Shown here in pieces: positions 10,096-23,141 of a stretch of DNA of 64,000 nucleotides. The notes under the pieces were generated by a model that was given only the letters and a program-made list of their open reading frames with translations, searched no databases and was not told the DNA's origin. Within the stretch, counting starts at the first letter, position 1, and every line of letters starts with the position of its first letter. The position numbers and the translations under genes were made by a program. This DNA is from Lobosporangium transversale. Its lineage: Eukaryota; Mortierellomycota; Mortierellomycetes; Mortierellales; Mortierellaceae. Location of the stretch: contig NW_019028992.1 of the NCBI RefSeq assembly GCF_002105155.1, forward strand, positions 62,001 to 126,000, in the 5' to 3' direction.

Positions 10096-13000
10096 ATGGC
10101 CTTTGACGATATTCAAGGTAGTCTATCCAGGCACAATGAGCCCTTAGAAATATGCTTTTTTTTTAGACTTATGTATATGTGTTTAATAATATTCTTTTTA
10201 AAAAACAAAAAAAGGGTATCAGCAAGGCACTTTTGAGCAGCCAACGGACGGATTTTCGTCTTTACGAACGTTGAGCAACAGTGATTTTGACTTAGAGAGC
10301 CTATTCCCAGGTGTGTTGTATGATGACGCTCCCTGCCTTTTGGTTAGGCATATCTCCAGCCCTAATTCGGTATATGATGATAACTTTTCTTTTAAACCTA
10401 CGTTGACACGCTCTGTCCTGCTCATTAGGCCTGGGTATGACTCTAGATCCCTTAAGTGAGGGCTCTGACCAGTTTATAGCCAAAGTTATCCTCGAAAATG
10501 ATGGAAAAGCCATACAACCGCCTCCATCAGTCAAAAATCCATTATCATCCTCGCACTCGACATCCCAGGCAGAAGCAACACAAGGAGATCTGGTCGAGCA
10601 GTGGTTGAATTACTCTATAACGTTCTCAAAGTTACAGGGTATACCACCCACATTTACATGGAATGGCCGAGACTACCTTGCCTGTATTATCTCTCCAACA
10701 GTGATCCCTTTGATATCAACTAATGCTCTCCGCCACATTCATAAGATTTGTGGCGAACTCCCAATCCAACTCCTTCCAAATGAGCATGCTGTGGCGCTAC
10801 CGTCATATGTTGCCATGTTTCCTGTTAATTGCCGGTACTCAGTTGTCCTTGTCATGGTCTCTGGGCCGATGAGACTGGTTTCTTCTAAAGCATATAGTGG
10901 TGATAGGGAGCCTCATTTTAGAAGTTCGACTGTCTACTGCAGCAATGACGCATTATTATACGACCCAAAGTTATTTGCCGAATATACTAGATCAGCTACA
11001 TCGACCCCCAGTAGTGTCATATTACACGTCAAAAACACACAGCAGCTTATTCAGATGGGATTGACAGCCGACAAGACATCACATGGGTATCAACAAAGTC
11101 AGATGAGATGTATGAAAAAACGGCTCATGGATACAAATCGGGATATCCAGGAGCTCTCATTTAATATCGAGCTGCTCCAAGAACGCGAACGCATTTTGCA
11201 AATGCTAAATCGAGAGCAAGCTTCGTATAGAATGCTTTATCGTTGCATAAGCAAAAAGACTGTTGCAGATTTTGAAAACACGAGCCCAACGTGCGATGGT
11301 ATCGAACTCTCGATAAAGAAGCACAGATTACTAATGGCTAAAAAAGAGGCACTTGAGCTCCATCAGTCTTTGGAGAGCATGAAAGAACGTTGTAACTCAT
11401 GGCTATATTCAACTATGTCAGCTCCTGGGCTCGAACAGGGCGGACGAGGGGCTACTGCAACGGATATGGCAATTTCTCCAGCCAGTCAACCAGCTCCACC
11501 ACCTGGTGTGCGTCCTTTCAGCTTTCAAGCCCTTTGCGACGTTCGGTCATATATTCGATGCATCGGGACATCGCATAGTGAGCCCAGTTCAAGCCCAACA
11601 GACCTATATAATGGTGATGCTTCAGACAACGTCCCACTACTTCTAGACTATAAATGTAGTCAAACAAGCACGCTTTTAGAACAGTTTAAGCCTATAATCC
11701 TTTTAAAGCGCTACAAGTGCTGGGTCCAGAGGCAAGAGGAGCAAAAACTACATCGTCTATATGATTCCTCTCGAATGGATCTTGAAGATTTGCTGCTCCT
11801 TGAAGCCGAAAGTGATTTTGTATGTACGCGTCAACTGGATATGGATACATCCTCGTATCTGTGTTCCAAACATGGGCTATCACAACTGAGGGTAACAGAT
11901 AGGGAAACTACGCCTCTAAACCAAGGTAGGGCACGTCCAAGCCATAGTGATCTCGTTTATCTCTCTTCCTACTCTTTTTAGAGCAGAACCTAGTAGAATA
12001 GTCAAAATCAGTAACCTTTTACTACTTGCTCCGTATCCTAAAAGCTCACGGCAGTGCAGAATCAAGCAGTAACACGTGCATGGCTAATCCTGTTGAATAC
12101 TCTTTTAAAGATAAAAACCAGCAAGAATTTACATTGCCAGACCCAATCACCGATCCGGAGGCTTTTAGGCAAGTAGAAGAACCTGCTATGCACTTACCGA
12201 ACATTTTGGCCTGGGCTACGTCTAATGCAGGTGCGTTCTTTCTCCAAGATAACAACCCAATTCCATTTGACTTGCAACAAATTGATCTTGATTTTGTCAT
12301 CGAGGAAAGCTTATCAGTTGAGAAGGATCCTGCGGAAACCGCTTTGCGATGCGGCCTTCTGAGGGATGTCTGGTCACAACTCGACAGGTCTCAACAAAAA
12401 TCGTTAATGCTACGCCTCGTCAGGATATTAAGTACTATTTGGGATAATTTTGAGTGCCTTGGAGAAGGACAAGGAAGAAGCAGAGTCAGTAACTATGTCT
12501 ACGATACTCTCTGTCCAGTAACATCCAGTTCTTTGACCCAGCTGACGCACATTCCTGAACGGGCTTCGACAGATACACCATTAAAGAAGTCAGTTACCAT
12601 CGATATGGAGGATGAGGAAGAGCAAAGCCGACGAAATACTCCGATCCCTGCTTACCCATTCACTCAGATGACGGCAGAGAGACGTCTTTGTAAAATGGAA
12701 AAAGCCTTTTCTAATCGACTGTTTATAGATGCATTCAAAGAGGCAACACAAAAAAATGTCCATTCGGCTCTTCTTCCGGGGAACATTCGCTCTGCTATGC
12801 AGGATTCGGGACTGACCTATGATCAGGGTAGTTGTAGTTCGGGGATCCAGACTTCCATCATCTGTCAAAAAGATCAAGGCGAGCATGAGGGCTTATCACA
12901 ATCACAATTCCTCCATCTGGATAACCAAATCTCACCACAGTATATGACAACCACACGTGCGCAGGTCCAGGAAAGTGTTAAAGTACAAAGAGGCGCGTCG

Positions 13001-14146
13001 TCCCGTTCTTTGAAGCCATTGCCAGACGTGGAGACCTTATACCGTGACGCCCGAGAACATTCCTGGATCCGTCGCTTTGATTTTTCACTGGATGATCTTA
13101 TTATTCAATTCGAAATGCCATCTCTAGGAGACGAATGTGGAGAGCCTTCACAGCGAAACTATACAGCACCCAAAGTTATAGGTGTGTCGCGATGGAAAAC
13201 ATTCTGTCCCATTCCAGTCAGATCTGCGCCTAGCTTCGGCGGCAATACCACTGATAGTGGGTTCGCTACTTCAGTAGAAGCAGGAGTGGAGTCTGTCCCG
13301 CGGAGCTCTAATGTATACCAGGTTATGGCGCGATCCTCAAATTATCCACTGATGCACCTACTGAGTCTACCGGATACCTTTTGCCCAGAGAAATTTGGGG
13401 GTCGAGATAAAAGGCATGGAGAAGCGGATTCTAGTGAAGGAAGCAACGATCACAACTATAGCCTGGCATACGCCTTTACGCGTCTCTTAGCTCATAGCAA
13501 TCCTCAGGCGAGCGAATTTCTGACACTACCACTGCACGACAAAGAATTGGTGATGTATCATCGCTGGATGGCGGCATGGCATGAGCACTCTGCTCAAATA
13601 CTATCAAAAGCTATTCGAACTCGGTTTGAAGCGATGAGGGCTCTAAAAAAATTTAAAGCACAAAGTGCTGGGGCTTTTGCAATCGACCATGAATTCGGTT
13701 GGAGGTTTCGTCCAAGTCAACTTCGAAGCGGTGGGTTGATGGATGTACAAAGTTGCCCAAAGTGCCAGGATGAAATACAAGAACGTGAGATGGCTTTGGA
13801 AGATCAGGAATGGTTTGAAGAAACAGTCCACTTTATGGAAATGGTATCCGAAGCACAAGAGGGTGAAAAGAATGACAGATGCAAAGGCTGTGCACTTACA
13901 GATAATGACAATGAGTTCACTACGCCACTTGGGCTGAACCAACAGGAAATTCATTTGATACATTTGCTGCATAAACAAGCAGATGATAAACTTGTGAGCT
14001 GCCGTTTATCCTCCAGAGGAGGGAACATGGAACGCTGCAAAATCCATAGCGAAGTGCAGTCTTTCGTGTTGTCAGAGGAAGAACGGGCACTGGTGCGGAA
14101 GGAACTTTTTGAAAAGCCGGTCAAGTTGGCCACAGCCACACAGTGA
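10096..14146 (+). CDS. Large uncharacterised protein (1249 aa) with C-terminal CxxC pairs
   Basis: Exons 10096-10117, 10215-10310, 10429-11925 and 12012-14146 give 1249 aa. The start sits in a near-perfect Kozak context. The first three joins are well supported. The last intron (11926-12011) is chosen because it is the acceptor (AATCAG) that keeps frame after LNQ; the stronger pyrimidine-tract acceptor nearby leads to a stop. Features: an acidic N-terminus; a hydrophobic globular block around residues 90-230 (WNGRDYLACIISPTVIPL); a helical, probably coiled-coil region with repeated Glu/Leu/Arg (residues about 270-390); a Pro/Ser linker; and a second globular block beginning about residue 570. 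Near the C-terminus CPKCQDEIQERE and CKGCALTD form a possible zinc site. I recognise no family; nuclear location is a guess. Confidence 0.75.
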
Positions 14147-14389
14147 ATATTACATAATTTCATAGGAACAAAATAAATGATATCGGGACATTGTAAAAAT
14201 GCGTGAAAGAAACTCGCGCTACATTTTCCATCATTTATTTTATTTTCTTTTTCATATTCATTACTATTCTTTCATCCAAAAAAAAAAAAAAAAAAAAAAA
14301 AAGAATAATAATAATAATAATACCAACAATAATAAACACACATTCATTTATGCAGAATGCTGTCTTCAACACATCAACCACAGCCAGGC

Positions 14390-17300
14390 ATGTCTGACCA
14401 AGGGGAAATAACCGCAACGATGCGCATCACTATTTTCAAGGCGGAGAATCTGCCTCCCAAAGACCTTGTATGATTTAAGGACTATATCGACTATCTCTGG
14501 TTGTCCAACTTTAGTCGTTATTTATTCTTCAAACCACATTCATTCATTCTTTATTCTTTTTTTTTTGTTATCTATATTTAATTCATCTTATCTGCAACAT
14601 GTGTTAACTTATAAAACATAGAATGGTTTATCTGACCCATATGTGAAGGTTTCGATTGGCGGACACACTTATACAACGAATGTCGTCAAGAAGAACTTGA
14701 ATCCAATTTGGAATGTATCATACGATTTTGACCTTGAGTCCCAGTCCGTACCTAACCATATCACTCTGATGTTCTGGGATAAGGATCGGATTGGCAAGGA
14801 CGACTTTATGGGCATTGTTAATATCCCTTTCGATAAGTCGTCGATCTGGAGTGACGGTGTCCCCAAACACTATGATGATCCCGAAAATACAGTAAGTTTC
14901 TCTTGAATTTATTCACTCTGTCATCTAGGGAAACTAAGGCCCAGTGAATGACATTGAAACAAAGGCTTTGCTCTGTGTGATCCTGTTATTGAGTCTTATA
15001 TGGCAAGTAGCTAAAGCAGTAACAACGACAACGGCAAAGGCGACAACGGAGAGTGGAAGCAGGAGTAGGTTCATTAATGGTGGCAGAGCTATATAAAAAA
15101 AATTATAAAAAAAAAAAAAAAAAAAAAAGTCGTCATTATTATATCGAGCTTGGGTTTCGTCCCATGTCATTTATCAGAGAACTCGCCACTTACTGAAATG
15201 TATTTGTTCGAAAGCTAAAATAACACCTTTTTTTGCAATGATATGCGTCATATAAATTAGCCCAAATGGTTCCCGCTCGGTTCTCTTCCAGGAAAGTCGT
15301 CCAAAGTTAGTGGAGAAGGTTTGTGTGAATGAATGGACATCTCGCTTGCAGGTTTATTCCAGTTTATGTACGGGGGGATTAATCATTTCCTTTTTTTTAC
15401 GCGATAGTGCAAGTTCAATTCGGATTCATTGACTCAGTACTCGCTCCTTCTAATGAATACTCGCGCGAACGCTGCTCAGAAGTTTGGAGAATTTTGTCAG
15501 AAAGCCGTAACATCCTGGGTCTTGGTCAACGAACAATTCGTAGCCCCACGGATAACACGGTCATATCCATGGCCGATATCCCTATGGCTGGCCCCGAAGT
15601 AGATCCCTCTCTTGGCCATAGCGACTCTAATCCAGAATCTAGTTCATCTCCCGCAGGGCCCCCAACCAACAGCTTGAACGGTATTGTCTTCTTAGAAGTT
15701 GTCTCGGCAGCAAATCTGCCGAAATTACACAACATGACCAGGACGGGCTTCGATATGGATCCTTTTGTTGTTATCTCATTTGGAAAATATATTTTCCGGA
15801 CACGAGTTATTCGTCACAACCTCAATCCTGTCTGGAAGGCTAAACTCATGTTCAGAGTCCATCATGGAGAGGAAATGTTCCAGATCAAGTGCTCCATTCA
15901 TGACTGGGATAAGCTCAGTGGCAACGACCACGTAGGCTCCGCGTTGCTAAATGTTAAGGACCTTATTCAGGCTGCGAATACCAGCGACGACATCCATGGC
16001 CATGTTAACGGTGAGTCTGCTTCGGATGGCACAAACGAACCCACAGATCCTGATATGAAGGATTTTGTTCTCAAAATTGATCTCTACAGTGGTCTTAAGG
16101 TCACATCAGAGGATCCTCAGCTTCGAATTCGCGCCAAGTTTGTGCCTTACATAACGCTACGGAGAAGATTCTGGTATAGTCTTGTCAAGTCCTATAATAC
16201 TAATAATCAGAGTGGGCTATACAATAAAGTCTTGATTCAGACAATGCTTGAGGGCCTTGGATCAACATTGTCAAGCAAGACTATTGATGGATTCTTTGCA
16301 CCGTTCAAAAAGGATCCCGAGGGCCCTGGTCTTACTTTCGATGAGCTCTTTGAGCGGCTGGAGGCACAAGTCCGTGTAGATGATGGAGTGCCGAAAGAGG
16401 TTGCCGAAACAGTTACAAAGAAGTTGTTCAATTTCTCACGATTCCCAAAGCCATCGAAAGGCAGTGACAAAAATACTCAAGAAGGAGAAAAGGAGGAAGA
16501 TGCTGAGCTTTATGTGCACCTTACACGCAATCAGCCACCAAGCGGATCAAATCCTGAGGCTCTGGACATTGAGGAGCCCACGGAGGAGGATTTTGAACCT
16601 CAGACGTCAGAAGAAGAATATTTGGTCAGGATATCCACTTGTCCGATCTGTCATGATTCGAGCCTGTGCCACAAAACGGAGACAGATGTTATTACACATA
16701 TTGCTGTCTGCTCTGGTAACGATGGCTTCAACCTGGATAAGCTCATTCTTGGGAATTTTGTTACAGAGGCGAATGCACAACGCAAGTGGATTACCAAGGT
16801 AGTCAAGAGTTTGGGATATGGCCGCTATGGCTCTAACAAGGTACGAGGCTATTTTCATCAATTCACTCCAATTTCTACACTGCTCTTTTCGCCTTTAATA
16901 ATAATAAAAAATAAAAATAAAAAAAAACTTTTGTTTCTATTCGTTATTGACGGTTTGGCGATTTATTATTAAATTTCTTTTTCATTAGAGCAATGCCAAT
17001 ATTATTGTTCAGGATCGAGCTACGGGAATGATGCTCGAGGAAAAGATGCCGACGTTTGTCCGTTTGGGTATCCGTTTGCTATACAAGAGTCCAGCTAATA
17101 AAATCCATGTCAATAAGATTTTGGCCGACATGTCAAGGAGGCAGGGCCTTAAATTCGATGATCCTCGATCCAAGCGCGATATTGAACCATTCATTCGTTT
17201 CCACAATCTTGAAGTGCACATGAAAGAAGTTTTAGAGCCTATTGAGAACTTTAGGAACTTTAATGAGTTCTTTTATCGCAAACTTAAATCTGATGCTCGC

Positions 17301-17603
17301 GCATTGAGCTTCCCTGGTGACGAACGAGTGGCCGTCAGCGTAGCAGACTGCCGTATGACCTGTTTTCAGACCATCTCAGATGCGACTCGTTTCTGGATCA
17401 AAGGCAGGGAGTTCACTATCAAAAAGATGCTCGGCGATGAGGAGCTTGCCAAGAAGTTTGATGGCGGCAGCCTTGCCATTTTCCGCTTGGCGCCACAGGA
17501 CTACCACAGGTATAAAAAAAGAAGGGGTTGCATAATTTTTTTAAAATGATCTTTTCTTCTGCAGAGGCATTAACATTTAGTTCTTGGTTGTGCCATTAAC
17601 ACT

Positions 17604-17644
<41 letters not shown>

Positions 17645-18037
17645 TACCATATCCCTGTTAAGGGAATTCTCTCGGAGCCCAAGGAGATCGCAGGCACGTA
17701 TTATACTGTGAATCCGATGGCAATCCGCAGCCAACTAGATGTCTATGGTGAGAACAGACGTGTGATATCGACATTAGAGTCCAAAGAATTTGGCACGGTA
17801 GCCTATGTGGCCATTGGTGCCATGATGGTTGGATCAATTGTATTGACAACGCGAGGAGGACAAGCGGTTGAACGCATGGATGAACATGGATACTTTGCTT
17901 TTGGTGGGTCTACTATTGTAGTGTTGTTTGAACCAAACAGTATCCAATTTGATGAGGATTTGCTTCAATCATCAAAGAACCAGATCGAGATGCTAGTGAG
18001 GGTGGGAATGCGCATTGGTATTTCCAACAAGAACTGA
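14390..18037 (+). CDS. PSD2: C2-domain phosphatidylserine decarboxylase (PSD2 type)
   Basis: Exons 14390-14467, 14622-14891, 15261-15318, 15408-16840, 16989-17509 and 17644-18037 give 917 aa. The enzyme converts phosphatidylserine to phosphatidylethanolamine at Golgi/endosomal membranes. Domains: an N-terminal C2 domain (about residues 10-115) with calcium-type Asp motifs NGLSDPYVKV and FWDKDRIGKDDFMG; a second C2 (about 224-325; IHDWDKLSGNDHVG); a cysteine/histidine motif CPICHDSSLC around 546; then the catalytic domain from about 620. The autocleavage site is GGST at about 874-877, the serine becoming the pyruvoyl cofactor. The catalytic region includes FRLAPQDYHRYH and the GENRRVISTL segment. 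Length is shorter than yeast Psd2 (1138 aa) but the domain order is the same. Start MSDQGEIT precedes a second in-frame ATG ten codons later. Confidence 0.93.
17603..17642. repeat. T21/A19 palindrome inside intron 5 of the PSD gene
   Basis: A run of about 21 T is followed directly by about 19 A, a perfect inverted repeat able to fold into a long A-U hairpin in the pre-mRNA. The run of A abuts the AG acceptor at 17642-17643, so this intron ends in poly-A rather than a pyrimidine tract. Confidence 0.9.
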
Positions 18038-18271
18038 CATTTATAACACTTTGAACAAGATAATAAATCAAACTACCTAACCTAGTATCTATTTTGTTGA
18101 TTTAATGTTTTAATGTCTTTGCAAGATGGGGGGACAAGTGAATTGTGAAGCAGGTGGAGGTACATTCAAACTATGTAAAAAAAAAAAATAATAATAATAA
18201 TGACAAAAAAAAAGAAGCTATGGACAAAGTACATGTAAAAGTAAGGCGAGATTGTGCAGTTGATTGTCTGC

Positions 18272-20047
18272 TTATTCAAGCTTTTTGTCAGACTTCTTCA
18301 CAAGACCCTTCTCTTTGGCAAACTGTTCAGCCTTGGAGTAAACGCTGTTGAATTGCTCTTGTGCAACCTGACGACCCTTGCCAACATGAGCCTGGACGAG
18401 ATTGCTAGTCTTGGCAACCTGAGTGTCGATCAAGGTCTGATTATCGAGATAGATGCGTGGTGCGGCAAAGAGTGAGACCAAAATCAAGGAAAGAAGGGTG
18501 GTGGTCGAGAACCAGGTGCGAAGTGTCCAGATAGCGTAGAAGATACCGATAAACTATATAGTAATAAACATTTAAAATTTTATTTTGAGTCAGTCGTCCG
18601 GACATTTAACATCTTGGGTACAATTGCTTCAATGATTGCTTTACCTTGAGACTGCGCTTATTGTCCTCAACCAAGACGACCTTGGCAAGCTCAGTGAAGA
18701 TGACATTAAGACCGTCTGTCACATAGTCGACTCGACGATGCAAACGATCGGCATCCACGTGCAAATACTCTGTTGAACGAGAGTAGTACTTCCTGTAATA
18801 AAGTAATTATTAAAGTAAGAACTATGTCAGATGTCCATTGCCTTTGTTTTTGCGTTCTCTTTTGACATATAGCTCCCTCAAGAGATATGCTTTGTGATTT
18901 TTCGTTAATAACTTACTCTAATGGACGAGGAACGTTGGGTTTGTTGGTGAGGCGGTTGAAAACGAGCAAACCATTGACATAGATGAACGAGCCAGCAATG
19001 CCAAAGACAAAGAGCGCACAAGCAAGGTTCAATAGTGAGATCCAGCGGCAAGAGAGGACGAGAGCAAGAGATGAAGCAAGAGCACCGCCTGAGACTGTAG
19101 GATTCTCCCAGAGGACAAGGCTCTTGAGACGAGGTGTCATGTATGCATAAGGGTCTGAAACGTATGAATAGCAAGTGAGGAGGGAGAAAAAAAAAAAAAA
19201 AAAAAAAAAAAAGATTAGTTTTGACACGCGATATTGAGCAAAGTGCCTGCATATACAGCACAGCGATGTAACTGTCAACGAACAGTTGAATTGGGGGTAC
19301 AGGGATCACTGTGGACTGGGTCCTACAAGGGAAAAAGTTTGGTTTGTTTGTCCCCCCACGCCCAGTTATCAAACCATAAACCATTTCCTTTTCAATTGGA
19401 TTTTTTGTATGTGTATTATTTGTTCCGTTTTGCTTATTGCCCACGATTAGACATGTGCGCCTCCTATTTTTTGTGTTGGTCGGAGCGTACAACTGATAAG
19501 CACAATTGCATGTGGTATTTTTTTTATTGTTTGGTAATCAAACCTCTTATTGACAAAAATGATGGGCCCTGCTATTTTGCTTTAATGGTTTCCCGTTCAA
19601 CGAAAAAAAGTATAAAATGGAGAATCAGGTCTTGAACCAACAAGAACAAAGACCAAAGACTCAAGAGGTTACCCAGTCTAATTTTCCTTTCCAAACAGTA
19701 AACGTATTTTTTCTATTCAAGAGTCACACGGCAGTGCAATTATTTTTATTTTTTTTTTTGATACAACTTCTTTTTCCTGTTTTTGTCCTTGTTATCCTCT
19801 GGAAAAAGAAAGAAAGAAATACAGACTTCATTGAAATGAACAATATTGCATTTCACATACCAGAAAGCAGAGCCTTCTCTGCAGAATCGGAAGAGCTGCG
19901 CTCACGGCGAGCCAAAGTAGCTTCTGCGGACGCGAGAGGCACAGCAGAAGCATTCTCAGTGACGATACTTTGGGTAGTTTGGGTAGTATCGGGATGAGAG
20001 TGGTCTACTGGAAGGTAATTGAGACCAGAGTCATGTGGTTGTGCCAT
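18272..20047 (-). CDS. RTN1: Reticulon-like ER membrane-shaping protein
   Basis: Exons 20047-19861, 19154-18917, 18792-18645 and 18553-18272 give 284 aa. Reticulons bend the ER membrane into tubules through two long hydrophobic hairpins. Here the reticulon homology domain starts at LKSLVLWENPTVSGG; the first hairpin covers SSLALVLSCRWISLLNLACA to SFIYVNG and the second FIGIFYAIWTLRTWF to LVSLFAAPRIYLDNQ. Between them is a hydrophilic loop with a conserved-looking Tyr/His/Arg segment. The C-terminus is Lys/Glu-rich (AKEKGLVKKSDKKLE). The N-terminal 62 residues are polar and disordered. The first intron is unusually long (706 nt, with a 20-plus A run). Convergent with the PSD gene, 234 bp apart. 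Confidence 0.92.
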
Positions 20048-22827
20048 GGTGAAATAAAAAGAGCTGAGATGGATAAAATAAAAAGAGTTGAGATGCTATT
20101 GATGGAGTTGTTTGTTAGTGCTGCTTTTTCTAAAGGTGTAATTGAAGAAAAGAGAAGAGAAAAGGGAAAAAAAGAGAGAATGAAAAAGATTTATAAAAAA
20201 AAAGCGGAATATTTTTTATCTGTCGTGTGTGCATCATCTTTTCACAAACGTTACTACCAAACAATGTTACATCTTATGCATAAAATTATTGTGGTTTGTT
20301 TTTCCAACCATCATTCTTCATAATTACTTCCGTCACTACTTACTTACGTCTTGCTCGCTTATTTGGTCGAATATCTTTCCTTCTAAACAATCAGAGCTTA
20401 TCTGTTGTCTTTCAATATGAACAAATTTAATAACCACGTATTGCAACATCCGTCATTAATCATGATGACATGAGTGTGTGCTAAGTATATGTACAATTTT
20501 ATTTATTTCACAATGATGTTGACTGATGATTATTTAAAAATATCGGACTAACGATCATGGGAGAAAAATGATCTTGGATTAATGTCGATGTATTCAAGCT
20601 GTCATTGGTTGAAAAATAAAAATACGAATGTCTTTAGCAAACTCCAATCTCCTCACCACCGCCACCAACTCTAATAACTTGGACAAAATGGCTAGTGAAA
20701 GCAATTGACGTTTTGCTTTAGTATCGTTATCCAGCGGGCCGCATCACATTCTGGCGCGAGATCTTACATGAAAGAAATAACAAGTCTTGCTTTGATCAGT
20801 AAATGCAATCATTTTTCTCTGGGACTATCCCCTCAATCGTAAGGCTATAAAGGCCGTGGTTGACCAGTGTAAAGGTTTTAGCAGCCACAACTCCATATAC
20901 TTTTTGAATAGCTCTGAATGTATTACAGCCAATTAGATGATTAGATGCTGCTCAAGCCATAAGCCACAGAATCAATTCAATCATTGTTTTAAGAATACAA
21001 ATATATTGGGATAGTGGGTCCTTGATTTTGTGAGGATGGCTATCCAATGTAGTATTCTGTGCTCTTTCGATCCGGCATAATATTTTTTTTTTTTGAAAAA
21101 AAGAGAATATATTGACATGAAATATGGTTTAAGGCAATCTTTGCCCTTATTACGGTCGAAGGGATAACAACCAGGGCTTGGCCTCACAGTAAGAAAAGAT
21201 CATGTCTTAGTTTAAACAGCACCCGCCTCTGAAGCTATGGAATCATACCCAATATGTCGCCTTGGTAAACTAATATTAAGGTAACACAACGATGAAAACA
21301 AGTTTTATTCTAATGATCTTCAGTTCAGGGTTCATGTAGCCAACCTTTGATTTTGGAAGGAAGCAAAAATCTACGCTATGGAATCTATCCGTCCATAAGT
21401 GCTCCTTTACGAATGTATTGTCAAGATGAAAATGATTCCAAATTCCTTGTGCTCCCTTGAGACCGCATAGTCTTCTACGATGTGATGTTTGTTCAGCTGT
21501 GGTCATGTAAAATTAAGTGAAGTCAAAAACCATTCTATTCAACATGCTACGTCATGGTAGGTAATTATCAGTGGTATGGTCTGATTTGAAAGCACTGTCA
21601 AATGTTTGCACAACGTTCAGCGTACTACACCAACATTTCTCCTCCTAATCTTACCGAGCTTACAGATACCGGTATCCGTAATTAAGCTTCGTTGAGGGAT
21701 ATAATAGGAGCGTGAGTTGAGATGGTCAATAAGTAACTACGCTACGGACGCACCTTTCCCTAATGACTCCCAATATCTGCCTACTTCCCTATCATTAGTA
21801 GAGGCAACAGTTGGAATCTGATGGTTGGCGAAATAGTAAACATCTGCAGAGACGAGTGCGAAAGATACGCCACCCGTATGGGTTTATATATCTGTGACTG
21901 TGAAGTAAACATTCCAATGACGGCATTGATGACGAAATTGGTTCTTAAAATTCAATCGAATGAGCATGCTCATAACAAAATCGAAAGAACGACTCGTACC
22001 AGTAAATAGCCTGTTGCTACCCTCGAGCCATTACTACAATGGAGCAAATGACTTGATCCTAGTAGCACCGCATCTAGCGGAAGGGCAGCGGTGACTACCC
22101 CACTTGCACTATATAAAAAGATCGCTCGGAGACCAGGGTGGCTAAAAGACCGCATTCATTGGCTTCTTGGTATTTGCGCGTTGCTTCTGAAAGTATTGCC
22201 AGCGGCATCGGTAGACTTGAGACAAATGGGCCATTCTTACTCAAGTAACAGCCCACGAACAAAACTGCGAATGTTGTTATGACATTTTGGCGGGGGTAAA
22301 GCGTGTTTTCTTCGTACTAAAAACATTTTTCTGTAGTGGAAAATCCACTCACGTCAACAACGATGTAACTCAAAGATTAAGTCATGGAAATGAACACTTG
22401 CTTCCCCGACGAAGACTGAGTGGAATAATGGATGAAGAAAAGACAGCCCGATCCTTGATGACAATTTACCAGGACAAAAACTGATCATGGCCTTGCTTTT
22501 CCAGCACTTAATGTTTAGATGATCCTATTTTCCTTCCGAGTTACTTCTTCAAGCTTCGGCTGCTAATAATAGCTCCACGTGTTTGAAGCCCTCAAGGCAG
22601 TAATGCTTACCTGATTATCCCGAAAGGAGGGTCGCCAACAGCTCCAACATCCGGACGACTTTGTTTTTAATGTTACACATGGTGTTTTCTACAAATGGGT
22701 TTCGATTTTAAGCTTGGAAGAGGCTGAGCAATGGTTGGAATGCACGTGTGGGACATGGTTCGTGCAGAACATGCTTGCGATTGAGAGGTTTTTTCTCCAC
22801 ATGTGCCACATAGTCTATGTTCTTTTA

Positions 22828-22860
<33 letters not shown>

Positions 22861-23141
22861 TCGTGTTGCTTGTCCTGTGCGTCCATCTGTCCACCTCTTG
22901 TAGTGCATGTCCTTGTCCACGTTTTTTATCCGAATTGCATTCGTCAATTACATTCAATGACATACATGAATATTTGAATAGTGTTACTTGGTTTTAAACT
23001 ATGAGTAGATCATGAGTATCTCAAATAAAACTTTACTCTCTCTCGTTTTTCTTTCTTTCTTTCCTTCACTTTCACACTACCCTGATAATCTATTCTCTTA
23101 GGAAAAAAAAAAAAAAAAAAAAACTGATTCGATTCCTCACC
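20048..23141. other. Gene-poor spacer of about 3.1 kb
   Basis: Upstream of both the reticulon (-) and PPN1 (+). Several short frames exist on both strands but none shows family similarity or splice-compatible neighbours. It contains a T19/A12 palindrome (22829-22859) and, near 20895-20990, a stretch resembling the left part of the Tc1-like element at 58.8 kb. A pyrimidine-rich core-promoter-like tract (CTCTCTCG to TTTCTTTCC) lies at 23035-23070 and a 22-nt A run ends just before the PPN1 start. Confidence 0.55.
22829..22859. repeat. T19/A12 palindromic homopolymer
   Basis: 19 T followed immediately by 12 A, an inverted repeat like the one at 17603-17642 but in non-coding DNA. Confidence 0.9.

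Noticed and set aside
11692-13978. Several minus-strand frames of 60-110 codons inside the 1249-aa gene
   Set aside because: Antisense to a long continuous coding frame, no family signal.
21276-21506. Minus-strand frame of 76 codons in the 20-23 kb spacer
   Set aside because: Reads smoothly but has no start context, no extension by splicing and no recognised family.
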